From assembly GCF_017115165.1 (NCBI RefSeq), contig NZ_JABXKF010000095.1, positions 1 through 50,647 of the forward strand: a stretch of 50,647 nucleotides of DNA, given 5' to 3'. The notes beneath the pieces were generated by a model. The model was not told the DNA's origin. It was given only the letters and a program-made list of their open reading frames with translations, and searched no databases. Shown piece by piece: positions 1-7,728 of this stretch (positions within the stretch are counted from its first letter, which is position 1; the number at the start of each line of letters is the position of its first letter). The stretch is from Nostoc sp. LPT (GTDB taxonomy: Bacteria; Cyanobacteriota; Cyanobacteriia; Cyanobacteriales; Nostocaceae). The translations under genes and the position numbers were made by a program.

Positions 1-172
1 GAAGGCAATATATTTTGGTAGCTTTATCTGTAGCCAGCTTTTAGAGAATTGGTATAAGACATTATCTTGCTCGCTTACATCGTAAGACTTTTTGTTATTC
101 AAAATCAGAGGAAATGCTTAGGCATTCAATTCGATTAGTAATATATTATCTTAAGTACGGTTCGGTGGCGCT

Positions 173-191
173 GCGGGCGCTATGCGCCCGC
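173..191. repeat. Short GC-rich palindrome in the modBC remnant
   Basis: GCGGGCG, a CTATG loop and CGCCCGC form a perfect 7-bp inverted repeat, followed by HIP1-like sequence. It sits exactly where the ModB similarity begins and looks like one of the dispersed palindromic repeats of Nostocales. Confidence 0.6.
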
Positions 192-196
192 AAGCT

Positions 197-560
197 TGAA
201 GCGATCGCAGCTACAATTGTTTCCTTCCCGTTAATGTATAAAACTGCATTGGGAGCGTTTGAACAGATTGATACTAATCTCTTGCGGGTAGCCAGAACTC
301 TTGGCGCAACGGAAGTGACAATCTTCTGGCGCATCAGTCTACCTCTAGCACTGCCCTTGGAACATGGTTTAGCAGTGCATTATGGCTCCAAATACGATAT
401 TTTTGAGCATCCCACTACTGTGGGTGTCGCCCAATTAACCGGGTGCAAGAACTTCTCTCGTGTTGTCTTTTAATCATCAAATCAGGTGCAAGCACTTGAT
501 TGGGGTTGTAGCCTCCAAGTTATTGAACCTATCAACTCCGTCATTTACCTGTTTGACTAG
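197..560 (+). pseudogene. modBC: Decayed molybdate ABC transporter gene (modBC remnant)
   Basis: About 50 codons resemble the cytoplasmic loop of the ModB permease (FPLMYKTALGAFEQID, then ARTLGA and FWRISLPLALP). They run straight into a stretch typical of the ModC ATPase (HGLAVHYGSKYDIFEHPTTV, then GVAQLTGCKNFSR). Cyanobacterial ModB and ModC are often fused. Everything between the two, including the Walker A and signature motifs of ModC, is missing, so this is a large internal deletion. After position ~470 the ModC-like reading continues in another frame (QVQALDWGCSLQVIEPI, to the TAG at 558-560), which adds a frameshift. The upstream part of ModB is replaced by repeat sequence. It cannot code for a working transporter. 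The nearby nifH/E/N paralogues and Mo-type repressor make the loss of a Mo transporter here notable, although another mod locus may exist elsewhere. Confidence 0.8.
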
Positions 561-919
561 GCTTCATCATCTGATGTTTCTTCAATCTCGATTTCCCAAG
601 GTTCTCCTTTATAATCTGGTGAAAAAAGGTGAATTTTGGCTTTATTGGAAAACTGCTTCAGCTTTTTGATGAACTGGGGAATAGCATCGACGATATGCAG
701 ATAACTTTCTATGTCATAGCAGATAATGAGTAACATCAGAGGACTAGTATTTATCTTGAAATACCAGTGACAATTTGATAGTAAAACTCGCATAATTGGG
801 CCACAGGCTTGATAAAATCGCCTGCAAGTAGCTTCTTCTAGTTGCCTGTAGAATAACTCGTTAAGTATAGGTGCTCCAGTTGGAGGCAAATCATCTGCGG
901 GAAGGGGGGATTTATTCAT
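557..919 (-). CDS. Hypothetical protein, 120 aa
   Basis: I do not recognise this family. The protein is soluble, with a Pro-rich N-terminus (PLPADDLPPTGAPI), a central hydrophobic stretch (SPLMLLIICYDIESYLHIVDAI) that looks like a buried beta-strand and helix rather than a membrane span, and an acidic C-terminus (EIEIEETSDDEA). Its stop lies against the end of the modBC remnant on the other strand. It is followed in the same direction by another small unknown gene. Its balanced composition and lack of repeat sequence suggest a real gene. Confidence 0.55.
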   Translation of the reverse strand: MNKSPLPADDLPPTGAPILNELFYRQLEEATCRRFYQACGPIMRVLLSNCHWYFKINTSPLMLLIICYDIESYLHIVDAIPQFIKKLKQFSNKAKIHLFSPDYKGEPWEIEIEETSDDEA

Positions 920-1044
920 AGCAAATAACTAGGGATTGGGAATTATTAGTCAAAAAAATACAATGCTCCTGCGTGTTTTAATCACGCCATCTATTTAAAG
1001 ATGGCGCAATAAGCACTTTTGTAGTTGCACCCAAAGTCGGGAAA

Positions 1045-1428
1045 TCATAGTAAATGTTCTTGTTCTTGTGTTGCAAGCCATTGCAGTTCTAACCACAAAC
1101 GAGGATCTGTCTGCTTTACCTTCGACATCGGATCTCGCAGCAGATGTGTAGCATTTAGGCAGACAACCTCAACTAATCCCGCATATTCTGCTACTTCTCT
1201 GAGTATAGATATCTGGGCTTTGACAGCAGCAATCAGATTGTCAGGGCAATAAATTGTGAAGTATGGCAGAAAGTGAACACGAGGTCTTCCCCAATAAGAC
1301 TCGATGAGTTTAACATGACACTGTTTTAGTAATTCATCGACTTGTGGGAAAGAATGAGCAATAACCGTTTTGAATTCTTTGACTAGCTCTTGTTCATACC
1401 AACTTGTGTTCATGGTTATAACTTTCAT
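1045..1428 (-). CDS. Hypothetical protein, 127 aa
   Basis: Unrecognised soluble protein with no signal peptide or membrane span. It reads as an alpha/beta protein (WYEQELVKEFKTVIAHSFPQ, then PRVHFLPYFTIYCPDNLI). The start is uncertain: ATG at 1428 gives MKVITMNTSW and ATG at 1413 gives MNTSWYEQEL; neither has a clear ribosome-binding site. It shares strand and size class with the unknown gene at 557-919 and may be co-transcribed with it. Confidence 0.5.
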   Translation of the reverse strand: MKVITMNTSWYEQELVKEFKTVIAHSFPQVDELLKQCHVKLIESYWGRPRVHFLPYFTIYCPDNLIAAVKAQISILREVAEYAGLVEVVCLNATHLLRDPMSKVKQTDPRLWLELQWLATQEQEHLL

Positions 1429-1500
1429 GCTGAAAGTAACAATTGGGAATTTTGAATTGTGATTTAGTTTTTCTACTAATCACTGATAACTCAGCATTTA

Positions 1501-2646
1501 TCAGCCTTGGCGCAAAGATTTTTTGGGGTACTGTGTAGTACAAAAAGGTCGGCGAAGCAATTTTTTACTAATGCTGCTTCCCTTCTCCTCAAACACTATC
1601 AAGTGCAATACTTGCTCTAGCAAACGCCGTTTGTCAAAAATGCCTTGAATCAGCACCTCTAGTTCAGTTGCGCCCTTGGCAGGAAAGTCCTCGCCATCAA
1701 TGGTGCGCCAGGGTAAAAACTCCTGCCAATCTGAGGTTAATGTACCGACTCGTGCCCGATTCCCATAAGTAATAACTAGGAATGTATTGTAGTCAAACAG
1801 CTTTGGTATTTGTTCAATGTAGGTTTGAATTCTCTCTTTACCTTCTTTGAAAATCGCCTGTTCATCACTTGGCTGAATCGAGACAATAACTGCCAAGGGT
1901 AAACCGTTGATAAAGACAACTACATCAGGACAGTGAGTATAATTCCCCTCAACTACAGTCAAGGGATGAATAGCTAGCCAATTATTGTTCAGTAGATTAG
2001 ACGTATCAATGAGCGACACAAAGTCATGAACTATTTCTTCGTTATACAGGTATTCAACTTCCACCCCATTGGTCAATAATTTGTGAAAGCGACGGTTATT
2101 TTCCAGCAAGTGGGAACTCTCTGTACAAGTAACCTGATGGATAGCTGCGGCGATCGCCTCATCCAGTTTTGTCGGGTTAATTTTTTGCAAAGCGTTATGG
2201 AGGCGCTGACACAAAACCACATCACTATAACTACTCCGCCCTATCTGGTGCTTACCTAGAGTAATGTCTGACTCTAATAAAACTGTGTAGCCAATGACCT
2301 CGAACCAAGTGAGCGCAGATGGTGCGATGGCTTTGCCCGCCGCAGGCATCGCTTCTCTACCTTCCCTGCGGGATGCTAGGCGTTTGCGTAGCATGTCAAA
2401 GACAGAGGCTCCGCCAACACGTAGCTGGCTTTTGAGTAGGGGTAGGGGTATGCCCGCACTTCTCTGCGAGAGGCTGCGCGTAACTTGCTTCCACGTTCGC
2501 GTAGCCTCCCGTAGGGAAGTGGTACGACAAGACTCAGTGACCGCCGCAGGCATCGCAGATTGTGTGGAATCAAAACGGCGGCGAAGTTTTTTTGTAACAC
2601 GACTCACTTTGGCAGTTGTTTTTTTTAGCTGTGCTGGATTCATCAA
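1501..2646 (-). pseudogene. hsdR: Truncated type I restriction subunit R (hsdR) N-terminal domain
   Basis: From about residue 110 the reading matches the N-terminal nuclease domain of HsdR: TWFEVIGYTVLLESD, RLHNALQKINPTKLDEAI, NNRRFHKLLTNGVEVEY, CPDVVVFINGLPLAVIV, YIEQIPKLFDYNTFLVITYG, and FLPWRTIDGEDF. HsdR proteins are about 1000 aa with helicase domains; here the reading stops after ~380 aa with no helicase part. The usual catalytic segment NGLPLAVIELKNP reads NGLPLAVIVSIQPS, so the E-x-K pair of the PD-(D/E)xK site is lost. The first ~100 codons are mostly dispersed cyanobacterial repeat sequence translated in frame. No hsdM or hsdS lies nearby. This is a dead remnant of a restriction system. 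Confidence 0.82.
2325..2560. repeat. Cluster of dispersed palindromic repeats inside the hsdR remnant
   Basis: The stretch contains several short inverted repeats, for example GCGATG...CATCGC (2325-2351) and ATGCTA...TAGCAT, plus the CTCCCGTAGGGAAG and CTGCGGG-type words that recur in Nostocales genomes. It interrupts the HsdR similarity while keeping an open frame, so it translates to Arg/Ser/Ala-rich protein unrelated to HsdR. Confidence 0.7.
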
Positions 2647-2790
2647 CAGTAGAAGATTTTATTTGAGTCAATGCAGAAGCTCGCGCCTAGTTTGCTGAAC
2701 ATTGGTTGGTATATTCACCAATGGACGTATACGGCTTTTCAGTAACTATCAAAGCTGAAGTTGATCGGTGAGATTGTATCTAGTGCTACA

Positions 2791-2813
2791 TATTACCAAT
2801 ATTATTGGTAATA
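2791..2813. promoter_or_regulatory. Perfect 23-nt palindrome downstream of nifN
   Basis: TATTACCAATA, T, TATTGGTAATA is a perfect 11-bp inverted repeat with a 1-nt centre, about 30 nt past the stop of the nifN-like gene. No T-run follows on the minus strand, so a simple intrinsic terminator is unlikely. The very short loop favours a protein-binding site or a repeat-element core. Confidence 0.5.
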
Positions 2814-2841
2814 TTTCATAAATAGTTAGAGTTGGTTGTGT

Positions 2842-4152
2842 TTAATGCTTAACTTTTATCTCCTGCTCTAAAAACAGATTGCCAATATCAAATAAAAGTT
2901 GCATAGTACCTCGATAGCCAACCTTGGTGAACTGACCATAATCTAAGCGGTCAAAAATGGGAATCCCTTGACGATAGAGAGGAATTTTTAAGCGTTGGGC
3001 GATCGCTACTCCATGAGAGTTGGTAATTAGTAAATCAGACCCAACCGCCAATTGCTCAAAGTCTTCCAAATCGCCGATAGTGACGCTCTTAATCGGCAGT
3101 TTTTCGAGCAGAGGAAAGCGTGTTGTTGTCACTGCTGAGTGAATCTCAACTCCTAGCGATCGCAAAAAAGCAACTGTTGACCAAAGTAAATCTGGTTCTA
3201 GCGCCAAAGAAACTCGCTTGCAACCAAAGTAAAAATGATTCTCCAACATCACATGTTGTAACTGACGGCGTTGACGGCGGTATTTCTCTGGTACGCTGAC
3301 ACCACTGATATCCGCCAAAGCTTGCAGAAATTTATCTACTGCTACTAGTCCCGTCAGTTCACCAAATACCTCATAAGGTATATTGAATCTCTGCTCCAAA
3401 ATTTGCGCCCCAGCCCGCATACTATCACCTAGTGCCAAAGTGAATACAGAACTGCCAATTGAGCGCAACTGTGCTGCATTTGTGCCATTAGCTGTAATGG
3501 CACTAGAAGAATCTTCTATATGACCATCTAATGAGCCAGAAAGGTCAGGTACAACAATAGGTACAAGTCCAAAAGAGGTAACAATCTCTTTGATTTCCTG
3601 TACATCCCCTGGTGTGAAGGCAGAACTCGCCAAAATAGTAATTTGTGTAGGACAAGCGTCTTGCTTGTCGCTTTTTTGAGGAATTTCCCTGACTATACTC
3701 TCAACTGCACCAGCAAAGCCATCCTGTAATGTACCTTTGAAATCAGGTGTCGAGACAAGTACAATTGGTAAATAATCCAGTTCTGGGTGACGGTGGCGAA
3801 TCTCCTTGACAAAGCGCCCCATATCATCGCCTCTAGTTTCCACCAATCCAGTGCTACAAAGACCGATAATTTCTGGTTTGGATGTGTGCACCAAAGTCAA
3901 GATTGCTTGTTCAACTCTTTCCTCGCCACCCAAAATGGTTGCAACTTCAGTCATTGCTGTACTGGAAAGGGGAATCGTCTGACGGAAATGTTGTACTAAT
4001 ACTGCCTTAGTCAAAGCAGTACAGCCTTGAGAACCGTGTAATAAAGGCATCATTCCCTTCAACCCCAAAAAGGCTAAAACTGCACCCACAGTTTGGCTTT
4101 GCTTCAGGGGATTAACTGCAACAGATGTACTCGTAACGCTAATAATTGCCAT
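2842..4152 (-). CDS. nifN: NifN-like nitrogenase cofactor assembly protein
   Basis: NifN is the beta-like subunit of the NifEN scaffold, on which the FeMo-cofactor precursor (or FeV-cofactor precursor in Vnf systems) is matured before transfer to the nitrogenase protein. Family features are clear: NPLKQSQTVGAVLAFLGLKG at the N-terminus, LLHGSQGC with Cys44 as cluster ligand, AMTEVATILGGEE, and IGLCSTGLVETRGDD. Length is 436 aa, normal for NifN. I start it at ATG 4152, which overlaps the TGA of nifE by one base and has GAGGAG upstream; a TTG two codons' length earlier is less likely. Oddity: near residue 160 the segment QKSDKQDACPTQ is encoded by a short dispersed palindrome inserted in frame. 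It is the last gene of an apparent nifE-nifN unit. Whether it serves Mo- or V-nitrogenase cannot be decided from this window. Confidence 0.9.
   Translation of the reverse strand: MAIISVTSTSVAVNPLKQSQTVGAVLAFLGLKGMMPLLHGSQGCTALTKAVLVQHFRQTIPLSSTAMTEVATILGGEERVEQAILTLVHTSKPEIIGLCSTGLVETRGDDMGRFVKEIRHRHPELDYLPIVLVSTPDFKGTLQDGFAGAVESIVREIPQKSDKQDACPTQITILASSAFTPGDVQEIKEIVTSFGLVPIVVPDLSGSLDGHIEDSSSAITANGTNAAQLRSIGSSVFTLALGDSMRAGAQILEQRFNIPYEVFGELTGLVAVDKFLQALADISGVSVPEKYRRQRRQLQHVMLENHFYFGCKRVSLALEPDLLWSTVAFLRSLGVEIHSAVTTTRFPLLEKLPIKSVTIGDLEDFEQLAVGSDLLITNSHGVAIAQRLKIPLYRQGIPIFDRLDYGQFTKVGYRGTMQLLFDIGNLFLEQEIKVKH
3651..3669. repeat. Dispersed palindrome inserted in frame in nifN
   Basis: GACAAGC, GTCTT, GCTTGTC forms a 7-bp inverted repeat. 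Its translation on the minus strand gives the KQDACPTQ-type peptide that I recognise as a recurring repeat-derived insertion in cyanobacterial proteins. Confidence 0.65.
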
Positions 4153-5627
4153 CAAATGTTCTCCTCTAGAGAAGATGAGGGGGATGAGGGGGATATTACT
4201 GTTACTCCCCCATCTCCCCGATCTCCCCCATCTCCCCCTGCTCCCTCATCTCCCCCATCCTCTGACCACGGGGCTAGCTGGTATACTTGCTCCCATACAG
4301 GGTTGTAAAAGGCGGCATACAGTTCTCGTGCTACTTCTAAAATTCCTATATACCCTGCATAAGGATGGTTGCGTTCTTGATTAATATCTAGAAATGGAAT
4401 TCTAGCTGTGAGAGAGGTATCTTGATAGCGTTTATCAGCAATTAACATCTCAGCTTGATTAGAGTTAATTATTTGTAAAATTTCTTCAGGAGTATTTTGT
4501 TCTAGAATTATGCTATCTTGCTCCAACAAACTTTTGACTCTAATTTTATCCTCCTCAGTATTATTCTTAGTAAGAATAGCAATAACTTCCATCCCCAATT
4601 TCTTAGCAGCAAAGATAATCAACCAACTCTTGAAACTTCCAATAGAAAGGATAATGCGCTTACCTTGTAATCGGGTAATATACAGAGCGAGTTTTTCATC
4701 TATTGCAGCAGTTTCTTCTACAATTAACTTTTCTGTACGTTCCTGCAAATCAGAATTACCTAACTTTGACGCAATATTCCTTAAACATTGATTGATTGAC
4801 TCTATACCATAGATAGACTCTTCAATATAGGGAATGCCATATTTTTTTTCCATCCCTTTTGCCACGTTGATGAGTGCTTTGGAGGAGAGTATGACGTTAA
4901 GTTGGGCACGATGAGCATAGCAAACTTCTTTGTAGATAGCATCGCCTGTGATTTTTGCCAAAACTCTGATACCTAATTTCTCCAATAACGGTAGAACATT
5001 CCATATTGCACCTGCGATGTTATGTTCACCAATTAGGTTGATGTTGTATTGTGTACTAGTCTCTGGTTCAGCTGTTCCAATAACGTGTTCTAGTATCGCT
5101 TCACCAGCGACACGGTTGCCCAAATTTTGGTTCCCAATGAATCCAGGACAATGTACAGGAATAGTAGGTATTCCTGTTTTCTCGGTGGCATCTTTGCAAA
5201 CTCCCTCAATGTCATCCCCAATCAGGGCGGTGATGCAAGTGGAGTAAACAAATACCGCCGCCGGTTTGTAGCGTCTTGCTAATTCTAAAATGCCTTTGTA
5301 CAGCTTTTTGGCTCCACCGAAAATGATATCGTTTTCATTGATGTCGCTGGTAAAACGTATTTTGTACAGCATCGAACCAGAGGAGAGACTGCTGTAACTT
5401 CCCAAAATACTGGCAGCACAGCCACTTGGCCCGTGAACTACATGAGCAGCATCGGTGATTGGTACTAGGGTAATCATTGCACTATCAAAAGCGCAACTCC
5501 CTTGAGTAGTTCCAGGTTGGGGTAATTGTGTAGAGGACTTTTTTTTATGCAGTTTCTGCTGCTGAGGAGCATCTTCAGAATTGGAGTTACTGAGCGAATC
5601 GTTAATTTGTCCTGGGGTGGGATTCAT
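4152..5627 (-). CDS. nifE: NifE-like nitrogenase cofactor assembly protein
   Basis: NifE is the alpha-like subunit of the NifEN scaffold. Visible signatures are GSCAFDSAMI (Cys45), VVHGPSGCA (Cys70) and VYSTCITALIGDD (Cys131), the three conserved cysteines that hold the interface Fe-S cluster, plus a further Cys at 236 (EVCYAHRAQ) and HPYAGYIGILEVAREL near the C-terminus. The first ~38 residues are polar and variable. The natural end appears to be near VWEQVYQLAPW. It is followed by a ~36-residue Gly/Asp/Ser-rich tail encoded by a tandem CTCCCCCAT-type repeat, which is unlike known NifE ends. It is translationally coupled to nifN by a one-base stop/start overlap. No nifD, nifK or vnfDGK lies next to it. 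Confidence 0.9.
   Translation of the reverse strand: MNPTPGQINDSLSNSNSEDAPQQQKLHKKKSSTQLPQPGTTQGSCAFDSAMITLVPITDAAHVVHGPSGCAASILGSYSSLSSGSMLYKIRFTSDINENDIIFGGAKKLYKGILELARRYKPAAVFVYSTCITALIGDDIEGVCKDATEKTGIPTIPVHCPGFIGNQNLGNRVAGEAILEHVIGTAEPETSTQYNINLIGEHNIAGAIWNVLPLLEKLGIRVLAKITGDAIYKEVCYAHRAQLNVILSSKALINVAKGMEKKYGIPYIEESIYGIESINQCLRNIASKLGNSDLQERTEKLIVEETAAIDEKLALYITRLQGKRIILSIGSFKSWLIIFAAKKLGMEVIAILTKNNTEEDKIRVKSLLEQDSIILEQNTPEEILQIINSNQAEMLIADKRYQDTSLTARIPFLDINQERNHPYAGYIGILEVARELYAAFYNPVWEQVYQLAPWSEDGGDEGAGGDGGDRGDGGVTVISPSSPSSSLEENI
4160..4265. repeat. Low-complexity CCCCAT/GGGGAT tandem repeat at the nifE 3' end
   Basis: Degenerate units of about 9 nt (CTCCCCCAT and its variants) occur on one side, and GATGAGGGG units in the opposite sense on the other, so the RNA could also fold into a G/C-rich hairpin just before the nifN ribosome-binding site. 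It codes for the odd Gly/Asp then Ser/Pro tail of the NifE-like protein. Confidence 0.75.
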
Positions 5628-6170
5628 CTGTTTGGTGACAATAAGTAGAAGTTACTAGGTGTTAAGAGAATTTCCAAAAAATTTTATAGGTTTTCATTTA
5701 TTAATCGTGTATCTAAAGGATGGAATAAAAGGGAATGAAAAAGGGAATTTTCCATCCCCTAAAACATAAACACCAACTAGGTTAGAGAAGGAGAAAACAA
5801 AAACACCAACTAGACTATTAAAGTATTAATGTTGCTGTGTAGACCTTGAGAAATTAGTGTTAGCACGGTGAAGCTGAAACAAACAAAAGTTAAGATTGGC
5901 TATTCGATTACCTCCATTTTAAAAGATTTTTCAGGAGTGATGAGTGGTTGAGTCCTGAGTAAGAAGTAATGAATAAGTAGTATTAATGAATCTTCCCACT
6001 CTTAGCCGAGGTATTCGCTACTCAAAACTAATTTGATGCTTAGTCGGTCTAATTTTACTTTTTACTCAGCACTCAGCACTGTTTCGGTGAGAGGGTGGGC
6101 AAAAATAGCCCACCTAATATTGACTCTGTATTTAGCACCTGAGTCTAAATAAGAACTTTACTTTCTTTTT
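5628..6170. other. nifH-nifE intergenic region (543 nt)
   Basis: I find no trace of nifDK or vnfDGK coding sequence here. It holds two short direct repeats of ACACCAACTAG (near 5770 and 5805), an inverted repeat GGATGGAA/TTCCATCC (5718-5725 with 5750-5757) upstream of nifE, and ACTCAGCACT-type simple repeats. The length suggests that nifEN has its own promoter or a processed leader. Confidence 0.6.
6094..6114 (-). terminator. Hairpin downstream of nifH
   Basis: GGTGGGC, a 7-nt loop and GCCCACC form a perfect 7-bp GC-rich stem about 57 nt past the nifH stop. No U-run follows on the minus strand. It may be a terminator, or a stabilising or processing hairpin like those known after cyanobacterial nifH transcripts. 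Confidence 0.5.
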
Positions 6171-7139
6171 CTAGCTACCGGAAACTATTTCTACATTTCC
6201 TTTTTTCAGTGCTTCTAGTGCTTCGCCTTGGGCATCTTCTAGCTTCTTCTCACCATCTGCTTGAGCGTTGGCGGCACCTATCAGTTTTGCAGCATTTTCT
6301 TCGCTTTCGAGAATACCAAATTCAATCAACAAATCTTCTAGCTCGTCCATCTCAATAGGTGTGGGAACGGCAAGATTTGTATTGTTGATAATCTTGTCCG
6401 CTAATATCCGGTATTGATTAGCTTGATTGCTATCGGGTGCGTACTCGTTAACAGTCATCCGGCGCAATTCTGCGTGTTGCACGATGTTGTCGCGGGGAAC
6501 AAAGTGAATCATCTGAGTACTCAATCTGGCCGCCAATGTGCTAATCAGTTCGTCTTCTCTGTCAGTATTACGACTATTACAAATTAGACCTCCCAAGCGC
6601 ACGCCACCAGTGTGAGCGTACTTGAGAACACCGCGAGAGATGTTATTAGCAGCAAACATCGCCATCATTTCACCAGAGGTAACGATGTAGATTTCTTGGG
6701 CTTTACCTTCACGGATTGGCATAGCAAAACCACCGCACACAACGTCGCCCAACACGTCGTAAGATACGAAATCTACATCTGAGTAAGCACCGTTTTCTTC
6801 AAGAAAGTTGATGGCGGTAATGATACCGCGACCGGCGCAACCTACACCAGGTTCAGGACCACCAGATTCCACACATTTGATATCTCGGAAACCATTGATA
6901 ACTACTTCTTCAAGTTCGATATCTTCCACAGCACCTCGTTCAGCAGCGAGGTGCAACACGGTGGTTTGAGCTTTACAGTGCAAAATCAAACGAGTGGAGT
7001 CAGCTTTGGGGTCACATCCGACAATCAAAATGCGTTTACCCACTTCTGCCATAGCGGCAAGGGTGTTTTGGGAAGTGGTAGATTTACCAATACCGCCTTT
7101 ACCGTAAAAAGCAATCTGTCTAATTTTTTCGTCGGACAT
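6171..7139 (-). CDS. nifH: Nitrogenase iron protein paralogue (NifH2/VnfH-like)
   Basis: This is the dinitrogenase reductase, a homodimeric ATPase that passes electrons from its 4Fe-4S cluster to dinitrogenase and also takes part in cofactor assembly. The P-loop GKGGIGKS is at residues 13-20, cluster ligands are Cys101 (GVGCAGRG) and Cys135 (DVVCGGFAMP), and Arg104 is the ADP-ribosylation-type arginine. At 322 aa it is about 25-30 residues longer than usual; the extra C-terminus is Ala/Lys/Glu-rich and probably helical. The variant ILHCKAQTTVLH and the neighbours (repressor, nifEN, no nifDK) suggest a secondary NifH2/VnfH-type copy rather than the main nifHDK gene, but this is inference. It sits between the XRE-PBP regulator and nifEN on the same strand. 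Confidence 0.92.
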   Translation of the reverse strand: MSDEKIRQIAFYGKGGIGKSTTSQNTLAAMAEVGKRILIVGCDPKADSTRLILHCKAQTTVLHLAAERGAVEDIELEEVVINGFRDIKCVESGGPEPGVGCAGRGIITAINFLEENGAYSDVDFVSYDVLGDVVCGGFAMPIREGKAQEIYIVTSGEMMAMFAANNISRGVLKYAHTGGVRLGGLICNSRNTDREDELISTLAARLSTQMIHFVPRDNIVQHAELRRMTVNEYAPDSNQANQYRILADKIINNTNLAVPTPIEMDELEDLLIEFGILESEENAAKLIGAANAQADGEKKLEDAQGEALEALKKGNVEIVSGS

Positions 7140-7193
7140 GATGATTAATCCTGTGATTGTTTGTTTGGTGGGTCTTTTGGTTTATGAGGTGAT

Positions 7194-7279
7194 GGCACAA
7201 AGTGCCTACGGAGGTACTCGCGCTGTAAAATTACAGCAGTGACCTGATGTAGAACGTCGTTGGAGGCGATCGTTCTACA
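7194..7279 (-). promoter_or_regulatory. Three palindromes upstream of nifH (operator/leader candidates)
   Basis: Within 90 nt, 55-140 nt upstream of the nifH start, lie GGCAC/GTGCC (7194-7206), GCTGTAA-AA-TTACAGC (7222-7237) and TGTAGAACG/CGTTCTACA (7248-7279). They could be operators for the neighbouring repressor or leader-RNA hairpins. Symmetry and location are what is seen; the role is inferred. Confidence 0.45.
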
Positions 7280-7435
7280 GCAAAAAGAGTCCGAAGAAAG
7301 AACATATTCAAGTTTTGGTCAATTTTCATTGGCTATTAGTCATTATTTTTTCTGACTAATGCTAGAGCGATAAGACATCACTCAAGGAATATTGCAAGTA
7401 TTACCAGACACTCAAATGATTTCTCTAGCGGTAGT

Positions 7436-7563
7436 AATACCAATTGGAAAAAAGAAAGCGACAAATAGACCATTTGTAGAGACGCAATTCATTGCATCTT
7501 TATCCAAGTATGTGTTGCAGTCATGAATTGAATTGGTATAATACCAATTGGAAAAAAGAAAGC
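7436..7563. repeat. Pair of 24-bp direct repeats with a palindromic core
   Basis: A 24-nt word starting AATACCAATTGGAAAAAAG occurs at 7436-7459 and at 7540-7563. The second copy is preceded by its own inverted half, giving the perfect palindrome AATTGGTAT-A-ATACCAATT (7531-7549). This resembles a small dispersed non-coding element. The rest of 7280-7728 shows no gene. Confidence 0.7.
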
Positions 7564-7728
7564 TATAGATTCCAAACTGGAAACTCAAATTCACTCCGAA
7601 TTACGAATTCAGCATTATCAGTTGTTGTAATCTCGTGAAGGTTGCTCATACCTAAAGAGTGGTTGCAGCAGGATTTAAATTTACGCCAAATTTTCCTTTA
7701 ACCACACAACCAACCATTACAATCCACC

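Noticed and set aside
2294..2698. 134-codon plus-strand ORF opposite hsdR
   Set aside because: It is mostly dispersed repeat sequence read in another frame; no domain and no ribosome-binding site.
4093..4384. Pro/Ser/Leu-rich plus-strand ORFs
   Set aside because: They are translations of the CCCCAT tandem repeat at the nifE end, antisense to the real gene.
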